Of a stretch of 51,343 bases of DNA, positions 7,589-15,714 are shown piece after piece. The stretch's first letter is position 1. Each line of letters opens with the position of its first letter. The stretch is from positions 230,134 through 281,476 of the forward strand of contig JAJYEX010000004.1 in assembly GCA_021785515.1 (NCBI GenBank), given 5' to 3'. The position numbers were made by a program, and so were the translations under genes. Source of the stretch: Pseudomonadota bacterium (lineage in GTDB: Bacteria > Pseudomonadota > Gammaproteobacteria > Acidiferrobacterales > UBA6901). The notes under the pieces are model-generated. The model made no database searches. It was not told the origin of the DNA and worked only from the letters and a program-made list of their open reading frames with translations.

Positions 7589-8836
7589 ATGACAACGATC
7601 ATGACAACCGCCTTTTATCTCAGCGAGATAATCGGCAGGAAAGTGTTTCTGGGCGCGCGCAAGCTTGGCAAGCTCCATGACCTGGTCATCGCCGAGACCG
7701 GGAAGCTGCCGGAGGTGACCCATTTCCTGGTGGCCCGTCCGTTCGGGCACCATGCGCTGCTCGTACCCTGGGACAAGGTCGAGGTCATTACCGAGACGGA
7801 GGTTGCGGTCCGCCTGGAGGGGGTCGAGCAATACGAGAAGGATCCGGCGCGCTCGAGCATTCTGCTTAAGGACTACATCCTGGACAAGAAGGTGCTGGAC
7901 CTGGATGACAACGAAGTCGACATCGTCTACGACGTGAGACTGGTAGCCCGCAATGGCAAGATCTACGTCACGGACGTGGATTTCAGCCGTTCGCGGCTTC
8001 TGCGCAGAATGGGCTTGAGCCGGCTGGCGAACCTGTTCTCCGGAAACGGCAAGGCGGAAATGCTGTCCTGGGCCTATGTCCAGCCGTTGCCGGAGCATAT
8101 CGGCCCGTTTTCCGGCGAGGTGAAGCTGCGGGTTCTCAAGGAAAAGCTCTCGGAAATTCATCCGGTAGATCTGGCGGACATCCTGGAAGAGCTCGATCCC
8201 GCACAGCGACTTGCGGTGTTCAGCCAGCTGGAGACCGAACGTGCTGCTTCTACGCTGGAAGAAGTGGAGCCGCGGGTGCAGCGCGACCTGATCTCCTCCG
8301 TTCAGAAGGAGCGGACGGCGGAACTGATCAACAGCATGACCCCGGCGCAGGCGGCGGACGTCCTGGCGATATTGCCGGCATCCGATGCCGACGACATCCT
8401 GAAGCTCGTAGACCAGGAAACCGCACCCAAGGTCCAGTTTCTCATGGACAAGCATGATGAGCGCATTCTCAATTTCGTGACATCGCGTTTCATCAAGTAC
8501 GGACCCGGTACGCGCGTCAGCGAGGTGCTGGGCCAGTACCGGGAGGTCTCGCGGGAAAAAGATGTCATCATCTACCTGTATGTGGTTGACGAGCAGGACA
8601 AGCTGCTGGGAGTGGTCGATCTGGCCAGGTTGCTGCTGTCCGACGCCGACGCCAGGCTGGATGCGATCATGGTCACCAGCGTCATCCATCTCGATTCGCA
8701 AAGTACCGTGCTCGAAGCGTCCGAAACCTTTGTACGCTACGGTTTCCGGGCGCTGCCAGTCGTGAATGAGACAGATACCATTCTGGGGGTGATTCCCTAC
8801 CGCGATATCATGAATCTCAAGCACCGCTACGTGTGA
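7589..8836 (+). CDS. Soluble PRC-barrel / MgtE-N / CBS-pair protein
   Basis: A 415-residue protein without membrane segments. An N-terminal PRC-barrel-like region (about residues 8-75) and a second similar segment (about 92-145) precede an MgtE_N superhelix (about 165-290; HPVDLADILEELDPAQRLAV, MTPAQAADVLAILPASDADD). A CBS pair follows (about 295-412). In MgtE the N and CBS domains sense cytosolic Mg2+ and gate the pore, but here the MgtE transmembrane domain is absent. Sitting just after an NRAMP-related transporter, it most likely senses Mg2+ and regulates that carrier, with the PRC barrel as a docking surface. That is inference. Start ATG 7589 has GGGAAGG upstream. Confidence 0.85.
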   Translation: MTTIMTTAFYLSEIIGRKVFLGARKLGKLHDLVIAETGKLPEVTHFLVARPFGHHALLVPWDKVEVITETEVAVRLEGVEQYEKDPARSSILLKDYILDKKVLDLDDNEVDIVYDVRLVARNGKIYVTDVDFSRSRLLRRMGLSRLANLFSGNGKAEMLSWAYVQPLPEHIGPFSGEVKLRVLKEKLSEIHPVDLADILEELDPAQRLAVFSQLETERAASTLEEVEPRVQRDLISSVQKERTAELINSMTPAQAADVLAILPASDADDILKLVDQETAPKVQFLMDKHDERILNFVTSRFIKYGPGTRVSEVLGQYREVSREKDVIIYLYVVDEQDKLLGVVDLARLLLSDADARLDAIMVTSVIHLDSQSTVLEASETFVRYGFRALPVVNETDTILGVIPYRDIMNLKHRYV

Positions 8837-8871
8837 TCCGGAGTGCAATACTAGTATAGAATTGGAATTAA

Positions 8872-8900
8872 TAAAGTTTTCTAAGACGCTGTTTTATAAT
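8872..8900 (+). promoter_or_regulatory. Candidate promoter for the coupling-protein operon
   Basis: A consensus -10 box TATAAT at 8895-8900 lies in an AT-rich patch that contrasts with the GC-rich flanks, about 130 bp before the first gene of the operon. The -35 region is weak. Confidence 0.3.
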
Positions 8901-9027
8901 GTGAAAAGTCAGTAACACCGTGCTCGAGGACAGGACGTCACGCCTGGGTGTCGGGCACGCCAGGGATGGATACCCGCACCGCGGGAGGTTATAGTCTCGG
9001 CCAGTGGACTGTCAGGGAGCGACGGCC

Positions 9028-9642
9028 ATGACCCATATATCTGTTCTGTCCGCAGCCCGGACCGCGGCGCGGCCGCCGGCCTGCGACCGGGCCCTGTTTC
9101 ACGATCTTGCGGTTGTCCGGTTCATTGCGCGGGATCTCATCGAGCGTTGGCACTACGACTGTTCCGGTACCGCCGGGCGGCGGCTGGCACGTCTGGAGCA
9201 GGCCGGAGTCCTGTGCAGCAGACCGCTTTTTGCGGCCGGGCAGCAGCCGGTACGCATCTATCGCTTCACGGCCCGCGCGTATGCCGTCCACTGGGGTGAT
9301 CCGGTGCCACCGGCCTGGGCCGCGCGCAGGCTCCATCATGAGATCCTGACGGCGCGGGCTTACTTCGCGCTGAACCGTCCCCTGGGCTTTCGGGTCGCAG
9401 TGCATCTGGACGCTGCGCAGCGCGCCCGCTTCGAGTTGCACTCTCCCGATGCGATTTATCCGCAGGGTGATGAGCTTGTACTGGTCGAGGCCGACAGCGG
9501 GCGGTACACCGCGCGCCAGATCCGCGACAAGATGGGCTACTGGCGGGCTGCCGGGTTCCCGCACCAGGTCTGGGTGCAGCCGGCGCAGACGGCTGCTGCA
9601 CGGGTTCCGGAAGGACCCGGTATCCGAATCCTCAGGCTGTGA
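9028..9642 (+). CDS. Replication-relaxation-like winged-helix / PD-(D/E)xK-like protein
   Basis: About 204 residues from ATG 9028, which has a GGGAG site and a better N-terminus than the in-frame ATG at 9004. The N-terminal half is a winged helix (VVRFIARDLIERWHYDCSG, AGRRLARLEQAGVL). The C-terminal half carries PDAIY, ELVLVEADSG and QIRDK, a PD...ExD...K pattern typical of the replication-relaxation family related to nuclease-like folds found with mobilisation modules. It should bind DNA in the cytoplasm. Its stop overlaps the next start by 4 bp (GTGA), indicating translational coupling with the second wHTH gene and the ATPase. Whether it still cleaves DNA cannot be judged from sequence alone. 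Confidence 0.65.
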   Translation: MTHISVLSAARTAARPPACDRALFHDLAVVRFIARDLIERWHYDCSGTAGRRLARLEQAGVLCSRPLFAAGQQPVRIYRFTARAYAVHWGDPVPPAWAARRLHHEILTARAYFALNRPLGFRVAVHLDAAQRARFELHSPDAIYPQGDELVLVEADSGRYTARQIRDKMGYWRAAGFPHQVWVQPAQTAAARVPEGPGIRILRL

Positions 9643-10322
9643 AGCGTGCCGCGCGGCCGCCAGGATTTACCGTCCGGAGCAGCTCACGAACGGCACGGGT
9701 CGCGGCCGCGCACGATCCATTCGGCCCCGCAAGTCTGAAATGCCGTATCCTGCTTGAGCTCGCGCGGCTTGAGTTTGCCACCACGACACAGCTCGCCTAC
9801 TGGTGCCGGGCATCGATCCCAGGCGTATCCCGTGCCGCTCTGACGCTGGCGAAGCTCGGGCACATTGAGTTGTGCAGTCTGCCGAGACCGTTTATCTGGT
9901 ACGCGGCCGGACCCGCCTGTTGGGCGGTCATGGCGCACGCCTGTCATCGCAACACCCTGGAGATCGTGCTCGATCGACAGCAGGGCGGTTTCCGTTTCCT
10001 GCAGCGGGTCGACCTGCTGCGTAAGGGTTTCAATCCGGCGCGAGGCGAACATGCCGGAGTCGATGCCCACGGAAGCATGTGGCTCGTGCTGCTCGACGAT
10101 TCCTCGATGAAGTGCGAACGCATCGGGCGGACATGGTGGCGGCGCCATACGCCGAGTCCACGACACTGGCCGGACCCGACCGGCCGCTGCTGGGGCGACG
10201 TGGTTCAACACTACGTTGTCGCCTGTACGGACACGTGCCGGGCCAGGCGGCACCGTGCCTGGATCACCACCCGGGATGTGCCGGCGTGCGTGACCGAGAT
10301 CCAGGATCCTTGGCTGGCATGA
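9639..10322 (+). CDS. Second winged-helix protein with degenerate nuclease-like C-terminus
   Basis: GTG start at 9639, overlapping the preceding stop by 4 bp; 227 residues. The central region is a winged helix (ILLELARLEFATTTQLAYWC, ALTLAKLGHIEL). The C-terminal part (AGVDAHGSMWLVLLDDSSMK, then GRTWWRRH) loosely mirrors the D...LLD...K pattern of the upstream gene, so the two may be divergent paralogues acting together. It is rich in Cys, His and Trp near the end. No catalytic motif is complete. The stop overlaps the ATPase start by 4 bp (ATGA). The function is probably DNA recognition for the VirD4-like ATPase, by inference from context. Confidence 0.55.
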   Translation: MKRAARPPGFTVRSSSRTARVAAAHDPFGPASLKCRILLELARLEFATTTQLAYWCRASIPGVSRAALTLAKLGHIELCSLPRPFIWYAAGPACWAVMAHACHRNTLEIVLDRQQGGFRFLQRVDLLRKGFNPARGEHAGVDAHGSMWLVLLDDSSMKCERIGRTWWRRHTPSPRHWPDPTGRCWGDVVQHYVVACTDTCRARRHRAWITTRDVPACVTEIQDPWLA

Positions 10323-11977
10323 GCGTCATTGCCGGCATCCTGCTGTTCGTTCTTGGAATCGACGCGGTCGCGGCCTCGATTTTTTATCGGGCCTGGCAAC
10401 CGGTCGTGCTGACTGTCGCGTTCGCCGTAACCGTGGCCGTTCTGGTGCGTTGTGTCCGCCAGGCGCAGCGCAGTGTGAACTGCGACGGCTGGCTGCTGGG
10501 CGCGGCCATCGAGGTGAGCGATCCCGACCGGCCGCGGCGGGTTGCGGCGGCGCGTCTTTCCTGGGATGTGCTGGATCTCGGCCTGATTGCGATCGGCGCG
10601 CCCGGCTCCGGCAAGACGGATTCGGTCATGCTGGGCTACATAGGCGCTCACGGCGAATATCGGCCGCGCTGCGGCTGGACGTTCTTCGACGGGAAAGGGG
10701 ACGTCGATACCTACCGGAAATGTGTCGGGCTGGGCTGTGCCCCCGATCACTTTTTTTCCAGCGAGCTGCCAGGCTCAGAGTCGGTCAATCTTTTCGAAGG
10801 AGCGGCTGCGGACGTGGTCGACCGGCTGTCGAAGGTGCTTATCGCCACCACCGAGAGCACCTCGTTTTACATGGACGAGCAGCGCGCCGTACTGGCGCGC
10901 ATGGTGCCGCTGCTGCTCGGTCTGCCGGTTGCGACCTGCCTGCGCGACCTGTACGTGACACTCAGTGTTAAGGATGCCGGAAACGAGCTTCTGCGCCGGG
11001 CTCGCAGCGCCGGCGCCGATCCGGCAGAGATTACTCTGGCGCGCCAGTGGCTTGATCAGCCCTTTGCCACGCGCACCCGCAACGTGTCAGGGCTGCTCAA
11101 CCGCCTGTTCGTGTTCGTGGCGGGACCCTGGTCGGACCGGCTGAACGCCTACGCGCCGGATATCCGGATCGATCGGCTCGTCAGTGGTGGCGAATCGCTG
11201 TTTGCCCATCTGCCACTTACGGCTTTTGCCCGCGACGTGGCCATCGCTCTTATTGAAATGTTCGGAGTGGAAGCGCGGCGGCGGCAGATCGAGCACGTCG
11301 GGGTGCCGGATAGCTATCCGTTGCTGTTTGACGACTGGGGGGCGTTTTTCCACGACGGTTTCGGGCCGTTCAGTGCACGCTGCCGCTCTGCCCGGATGCC
11401 GCTTTCATTCGGCTTCCAGTCGCACGCGCAGCTGCGCGCTGTCGGACCGGGCTATGCCGATGAGCTGGACGATACGGTGGCCACCAAGATGATCCTGCGG
11501 GTACAGGGAGAGGGGACGGCACGCTATGCAGTGCGTCTTCTCGGACAGTACGAGGCGGTGGAACTGGCCACCCGGAGATGGACTGGGGGTGCGGGCATAA
11601 GCCTTCAGTTCGCTTCGTGCGACCGGGTGACGGAGCGCATGCTGCGCGAAATGCAGGCGGGTGAAGCCTACATCTCGACGCTTGCGCACAGCGCCGGCGG
11701 TGTGCGCAATCCGCTGTGGCGTCTGCGTTTGAAGCTGCCGGAATTCGGAGCATGGAGAACTGTGGTGCTGCCGGCCACGCCGGCGCCGGTGGTGGCGGAA
11801 GGTCTGGATTTCTGGGGCCGGTATATGAATCCGGCGCGGCTGGCGGAAATCCATCGGCAGGCTGCATACGCGCAGTCAGAGCCGGACCGGGCGGGACACG
11901 ACAGGCGTGACCGGCACTCCGGACCGCTGCCGGAGGGCCATGCGGATCCGCGGTCCGGCCCCAGGGGGCGCACATGA
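10319..11977 (+). CDS. VirD4/TraD-like coupling ATPase
   Basis: About 552 residues from ATG 10319. The frame can be extended to 10079, but the ATGA overlap and immediate membrane segment favour 10319. Two hydrophobic N-terminal segments (about 2-20 and 27-46) anchor it. Walker A is GAPGSGKT (93-100), followed by WTFFDGKGD, which resembles the DPKGE-type block of coupling proteins. Walker B is probably YPLLFDDWG (333-341). The fold matches type IV secretion coupling proteins that pump DNA or nucleoprotein through the membrane. No relaxase or T4SS channel gene is visible in this window. It is flanked by two winged-helix genes and a small membrane protein, all with 4-bp overlaps. Confidence 0.8.
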   Translation: MSVIAGILLFVLGIDAVAASIFYRAWQPVVLTVAFAVTVAVLVRCVRQAQRSVNCDGWLLGAAIEVSDPDRPRRVAAARLSWDVLDLGLIAIGAPGSGKTDSVMLGYIGAHGEYRPRCGWTFFDGKGDVDTYRKCVGLGCAPDHFFSSELPGSESVNLFEGAAADVVDRLSKVLIATTESTSFYMDEQRAVLARMVPLLLGLPVATCLRDLYVTLSVKDAGNELLRRARSAGADPAEITLARQWLDQPFATRTRNVSGLLNRLFVFVAGPWSDRLNAYAPDIRIDRLVSGGESLFAHLPLTAFARDVAIALIEMFGVEARRRQIEHVGVPDSYPLLFDDWGAFFHDGFGPFSARCRSARMPLSFGFQSHAQLRAVGPGYADELDDTVATKMILRVQGEGTARYAVRLLGQYEAVELATRRWTGGAGISLQFASCDRVTERMLREMQAGEAYISTLAHSAGGVRNPLWRLRLKLPEFGAWRTVVLPATPAPVVAEGLDFWGRYMNPARLAEIHRQAAYAQSEPDRAGHDRRDRHSGPLPEGHADPRSGPRGRT

Positions 11978-12339
11978 ACAGCTGGCTGGTCCGGTGGCCG
12001 CTGTTGCTCATGCCAAGCGTGCTGATGATCGCGCTGGAAGCGGTTCCCGGGCTGCCTGTGGGGGCGCGGGTCTTGGGTGGTGCGGCAGTGCAGAACTGGT
12101 GTGTGACCCATCTCCTGCTGGTCTGGCTGCCGGATGTTGCCCGCACCCGGCTCGCGGCCTGGTTTGGTCTGGCAGGCCGCGTGCAGCGCTGGGAGCTGTA
12201 CGGACTGATCGTGATCAACGTCAATGCTGTGCTGCTGCCACTGATTTATGCCAGCGTGGAATCGGTCATCCGGTTCCAGGCCTGGGCGCTGCGTCGCGAA
12301 CTCGAGATCGAGCGTCGCACGGCGCGGAGCGGCCGCTGA
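11974..12339 (+). CDS. Small membrane protein ending the coupling-protein operon
   Basis: 121 residues, starting at ATG 11974 with a 4-bp overlap on the ATPase stop. Three hydrophobic stretches are visible (LLLMPSVLMIALEAVPGL, WCVTHLLLVWLPDV and LIVINVNAVLLPLIYASV), and the C-terminal tail is basic and charged (RRELEIERRTARSGR). I recognise no family. Coupling to the VirD4-like gene suggests a membrane partner, such as a docking or pore-lining subunit. A terminator follows 8 bp after the stop. Confidence 0.6.
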   Translation: MNSWLVRWPLLLMPSVLMIALEAVPGLPVGARVLGGAAVQNWCVTHLLLVWLPDVARTRLAAWFGLAGRVQRWELYGLIVINVNAVLLPLIYASVESVIRFQAWALRRELEIERRTARSGR

Positions 12340-12346
12340 TTCCTGC

Positions 12347-12384
12347 CGCCGGCATCGCGAAAGAGCAGGGGTGCCGGCGTTTTT
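12347..12384 (+). terminator. Rho-independent terminator of the coupling-protein operon
   Basis: A perfect 8-bp stem CGCCGGCA (12347-12354) / TGCCGGCG (12372-12379) with a 17-nt loop is followed directly by five T (12380-12384). It is 8 bp after the last stop of the operon, which marks 9.0-12.4 kb as a self-contained transcription unit. Confidence 0.8.
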
Positions 12385-12485
12385 GACGGCAATCAAGGTA
12401 TCCGCCGCATGATGTCCTATATTGGCTGCCCAGGGACACAGAACGTCGCCGTCAGGAATGACAGTGAACGAAAGGAGAAAGGACC

Positions 12486-12986
12486 ATGGCAAATGAAATC
12501 AGACAGGAAACCAAGACACCGCAGATCCTCAAAAGCGAACCGGTACGCGCACTCAACCCGTTTGAGGAAATGAATCGCATGTTTGACCAGTTTTTCGGCA
12601 ACGGATGGATGCGCCCGTGGCGCTATTCCTGGCCGTCACTTCCGGAGCTTGCGTTGCCGGAGATGAATGCGCCGAAGGTGGACGTCATCGACCGTGAGGC
12701 GGAGGTTCTGATCAAGGCCGAGCTGCCGGGTGTGGACAAGAAAGACCTCGACATCAGCATGGGTGAGAATACGGTCACGATCAAGGGATCGACCATGCAT
12801 GAGGAAAAGGCTGAGCAGGGTGACTTCTTCCGGCACGAAATCTCAAACGGCACGTTCAGCCGCACCGTCGTCCTGCCGGCGCCCGTGGACGGTGCCCGGG
12901 CCAAGGCCGTGTTCAAGGATGGAGTGCTGGAGCTCACCGTCCCGAAAGTGGAGGCCGCAAAGCGCCATACGGTCAAGATCAGCTGA
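12486..12986 (+). CDS. Hsp20/alpha-crystallin small heat-shock protein
   Basis: 166 residues, ATG 12486 behind a strong AAAGGAGAAAGG site. The N-terminal arm (PFEEMNRMFDQFFGNGW) and the alpha-crystallin domain (about residues 60-160; PKVDVIDREAEVLIKAELPG, then GVLELTVPK) are typical, and length is normal. It is an ATP-independent cytosolic holdase that forms oligomers and binds unfolding proteins. The usual C-terminal I-x-I motif is not evident; the end reads HTVKIS. Just upstream the TTGACG at about 12383 overlaps the previous operon's T-tract and might serve as a promoter element. Confidence 0.92.
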   Translation: MANEIRQETKTPQILKSEPVRALNPFEEMNRMFDQFFGNGWMRPWRYSWPSLPELALPEMNAPKVDVIDREAEVLIKAELPGVDKKDLDISMGENTVTIKGSTMHEEKAEQGDFFRHEISNGTFSRTVVLPAPVDGARAKAVFKDGVLELTVPKVEAAKRHTVKIS

Positions 12987-13006
12987 GGCGGAAGTCCGAA
13001 AAGCGC

Positions 13007-13024
13007 CGCCCCCCACGGGGGGCG
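13007..13024 (+). terminator. GC hairpin between convergent hsp20 and BI-1 genes
   Basis: CGCCCCCC-AC-GGGGGGCG forms a perfect 8-bp stem 20 bp after the Hsp20 stop. There is no T-tract on either side, so it may act as a weak or bidirectional terminator or RNA-stability hairpin. Confidence 0.4.
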
Positions 13025-13174
13025 CGTGCCGTCGGCAGATTGGCATCGTCTCCGAAGGCCGCTAGCCGATGGCGGACAGACGCCTTGCGTGGCTGCAGAC
13101 ACGGCGCATCCGGCGACCGTCGCAGCGGGGTCGGTTTTAGAAGGCGCCAGCGGCGCTTTAGGCTGACCGCCGGA

Positions 13175-13858
13175 TCAGTTGCGTTCGCCCTGCAAAGCGG
13201 AAAGCAGCTGCAGCAAGGCCACGAAGACGTTAAGGATATCGAGGTACAGGCTTACCGTGATCAGCACCGGATTGCTTTCCCCGCCGCGTATCATGCGGCT
13301 GGTGTCCACCAGGATGTAGCCGGAGAATACGAGCAGTGCCGCGGCCGCGATGGTGAGTTGCAGTGCCGGCATGTGCAGAAAGAAATTGGCGATGCCGGCC
13401 AGGATCACCACCACCAGCCCCACCATGAGAAATCCGCCCAAAAAACTGAAATCCCGTCGGCTGCGCCAAGCGTAGAGAGAGAGCGCGCCGAAAATGACGG
13501 CCGTGCCGAGAATCGACTCGGTCACGATCTGCGGGCCGTTTGCGAGTCTCAGGGTGATGGCGATCAGCGGGCCGAGAGACAGGCCCATCAGCCCTGTGAA
13601 GACAAAGACCAGCGGCACCGCCGCCGGACTGCCCTTAGTGCCCGTGATGAGTACGGCGAACAGGGCGCCGAAGGCAACCAGCATCAGTATGATGGGGTGC
13701 TGGTAGGGAAACGCCATCCCCATGCCGACCCAGGCGGCAAAACCGCTGAAGATCAGAGTCAAGGCAAGTAGGCTGTAAGCTCTGCGTATGACCACGCTGC
13801 TCGACAGAGTGGGGGTCAAATTCGGTGAAAAGGACGAGAAGGGTGCAGGATTATTCAT
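13175..13858 (-). CDS. Bax inhibitor-1 / YccA-family membrane protein
   Basis: About 227 residues from ATG 13858 (MNNPAPFSSF), preceded by GGAG; the longer frame to 13960 lacks support. Seven hydrophobic helices are visible, with the conserved central region (VFTGLMGLSLGPLI) and the C-terminal signature with its acidic residues (SGYILVDTSRMIRGG, VSLYLDILNVF). This places it in the BI-1/TMBIM family with YccA and YbhL. YccA interacts with the membrane protease FtsH, and some bacterial members leak Ca2+. It is convergent with Hsp20, and a Cpx-like system (linked to YccA in E. coli) lies 4 kb away. I see no CpxR box at this gene. Confidence 0.9.
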   Translation of the reverse strand: MNNPAPFSSFSPNLTPTLSSSVVIRRAYSLLALTLIFSGFAAWVGMGMAFPYQHPIILMLVAFGALFAVLITGTKGSPAAVPLVFVFTGLMGLSLGPLIAITLRLANGPQIVTESILGTAVIFGALSLYAWRSRRDFSFLGGFLMVGLVVVILAGIANFFLHMPALQLTIAAAALLVFSGYILVDTSRMIRGGESNPVLITVSLYLDILNVFVALLQLLSALQGERN

Positions 13859-13975
13859 AGAAGATTGCTCCGGTTGAGGTGCCAGTCTGCACCTGCAGGC
13901 TCCCTCATGCAACCGGGGTGGCGTCGAGGCACGGGCAGCGCGGTACGTCCGGGCTGCCACGCTGCGAGGTTTGGC

Positions 13976-15091
13976 TCAGCGCTCCACGCGGTTGCGCCTG
14001 CGCGTGATGGCAATCAGGCCGAGGAGGCCGGAACCGAACAACCAGCCTGCCGGCGGAATCGGAACGGGCGTCAGCATGAATGCGTAATGCTGTCCATCGT
14101 AATAGCCATCCCCGACGATGTCACCCTGGCTGTTGATACCATAGGCGTCGGCCAGACCCCAGCCCGGGGCGCTCACGAGGTTATTGAGGTTGATCATCTG
14201 TCCATTGCTGTACAGGAAAGCGACATGTGCTCCGGAGGAGGTGAGTGAATAGCCGACGATCTGACCGTACTGGTTGATCCCGTAAGCTGTGCTGGTGCCA
14301 CCACCGAGAGTGCCGAGGTCGATCATGCCGCCGCCGTTGTAGAGAAAGGCATGCTGGTTACCGCCCGTGGTATAGGCGCCGCCGATCACTTCGCCGTTGC
14401 CATTGATGCCCCAGGCCGTGCTGCTGCCGCCGCCGAGGGTCCCAAGATCGGTCATGGTGCCGTTGTTATAGAGGAACGCGTGTTGATCGCCACTGCTTCC
14501 CCCGATCGCCGAGCTGCCGACCACCTGTCCGATGTTGTTGATGCCCGTGGCCCAGCTGTAGGTGCCGCCGAGGGTCCCAAGATTGGTCATGCTTCCGTTG
14601 CTGTAGAGAAATGCATAGCCAGTGTTATTGGTCAGCGTGGCCGAGTTGCCGACTACCTCGCCAGAGTCGTTGATGCCATAGGCTACGCTCGTGTTGCCGC
14701 TGTCGAGGGTCCCAAGATCGGTCATGGTGCCGTTGCTGTACAGGAACGCATTTTCATTGCCGCTGGCGGTCTGGGCATACCCCACGACCTGACCCAGCCC
14801 ATTGAGACCGAGCGCCGCGCTATTCGCGCCCCCGAGGGTACCGAGATCTGTTTTGACGCCGCCGCTGTACAGGTAGGCGTTGGTGGCCGAGCCGCCGGAG
14901 GTGTATGCATAGCCCGATGTCTGGCCGTAATCGTTGATGCCCAGGGTGCCGACAGCTGCACCCGAACTGCTTCCCAGCGGGCCCAGATCGGTCAGGGTAT
15001 AGCCAGCGGCGAGCGCCACGTTGGGTACTGCCCAGACCCCTGCTGCCATGGCGAGCAGTGTCGATACCGCAAGATTCTTATTAACTTTCAT
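13976..15091 (-). CDS. HAF-repeat secreted protein with VPLPA-type C-terminal sorting signal
   Basis: 371 residues. A signal peptide (VSTLLAMAAGVWAVPNVALA) is followed by seven to eight HAF-type repeats of about 45 residues, each containing versions of LGTLGG...AYGINxxGQVVG...HAFLYxNGxMxD. The C-terminus is VPIPPAGWLFGSGLLGLIAI followed by TRRR, which fits the VPLPA variant of PEP-CTERM sorting tails: short motif, one helix, basic end. It is probably processed by an exosortase and displayed or exported with exopolysaccharide. No exosortase gene is in the window. Long near-identical DNA repeats occur inside the gene (for example around 14440 and 14705). Start ATG 15091 has GAGGAGAG upstream. 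Confidence 0.85.
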   Translation of the reverse strand: MKVNKNLAVSTLLAMAAGVWAVPNVALAAGYTLTDLGPLGSSSGAAVGTLGINDYGQTSGYAYTSGGSATNAYLYSGGVKTDLGTLGGANSAALGLNGLGQVVGYAQTASGNENAFLYSNGTMTDLGTLDSGNTSVAYGINDSGEVVGNSATLTNNTGYAFLYSNGSMTNLGTLGGTYSWATGINNIGQVVGSSAIGGSSGDQHAFLYNNGTMTDLGTLGGGSSTAWGINGNGEVIGGAYTTGGNQHAFLYNGGGMIDLGTLGGGTSTAYGINQYGQIVGYSLTSSGAHVAFLYSNGQMINLNNLVSAPGWGLADAYGINSQGDIVGDGYYDGQHYAFMLTPVPIPPAGWLFGSGLLGLIAITRRRNRVER

Positions 15092-15714
15092 TACACTCTC
15101 TCCTCGGAAACTTTAATTTTTTTTTTATAAACGTTCTTGATTGTGTTTTCCGGGTAGTCGCAACTGCCACACGCTGCAGCCCCGTTCGCGACAACCGTTT
15201 TGGTCGTTTCCGGCGGTGTTGATACCCCACCTGGCCCCGACAAGCACTTCACCCTTTTGATGGGTACTTGCACAGACGCCAGTGGCTTTGAGCCCGGTGC
15301 AGCCCCACCCCTTTAATTTGTGGTCCCAGTGTATCGGGATCCTTGACAAATTGCATCCCGTGGACAGGTAGGGGTGCCATCCAGCAAGATCGATCTTAGC
15401 GAAAAACTTTATGTGGGTTAGAACATATAATTCACACGCTATTGAATTAGATAGATTATCTATCTATAGGACCGTATCATAAATCCAATGATTTAATGAC
15501 GGCGTGATTTTCAGGGCACATGCGAAGCGGGACGAGCATGGTCTGTCCTCCTGGCCACGAACTGGACAGAAGACCGGCGAAGGTATGCAGCCGTGACTTC
15601 TGGCTGCCCTCATCGGGTGCCAGGGTCGAGTCAGGGAACCATGGTGCCGGTGGTTAAGTGCCATGGTGGTGATCCGCATTCCTGTCGGGGTGCGGCTCTG
15701 CCGGCGTCGACTTC
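15092..15714. other. Intergenic region between HAF-repeat gene and IS1380 element
   Basis: No supported gene. It should contain the promoter of the HAF-repeat gene, whose leader includes a T-rich stretch at 15110-15130. A perfect AT-rich palindrome lies at 15448-15466. The region around 15240-15310 has some GC-rich pairing potential but does not match a riboswitch I can name. Confidence 0.35.
15448..15466. promoter_or_regulatory. Perfect 9-bp-arm AT-rich palindrome
   Basis: TAGATAGAT-T-ATCTATCTA is a perfect inverted repeat with a one-base centre in an AT-rich island about 357 bp upstream of the HAF-repeat gene. It could be an operator or an old element end. No regulator is adjacent. Confidence 0.4.

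Noticed and set aside
7538-8848. A 436-codon minus-strand frame
   Set aside because: Antisense to the PRC-MgtE-CBS gene, whose domains are unmistakable.
15130-15350. Cyclic di-GMP (GEMM) riboswitch before the HAF-repeat gene
   Set aside because: A CAAAGCCAC-like core appears on the minus strand, but the partner tetraloop and receptor segments do not line up.
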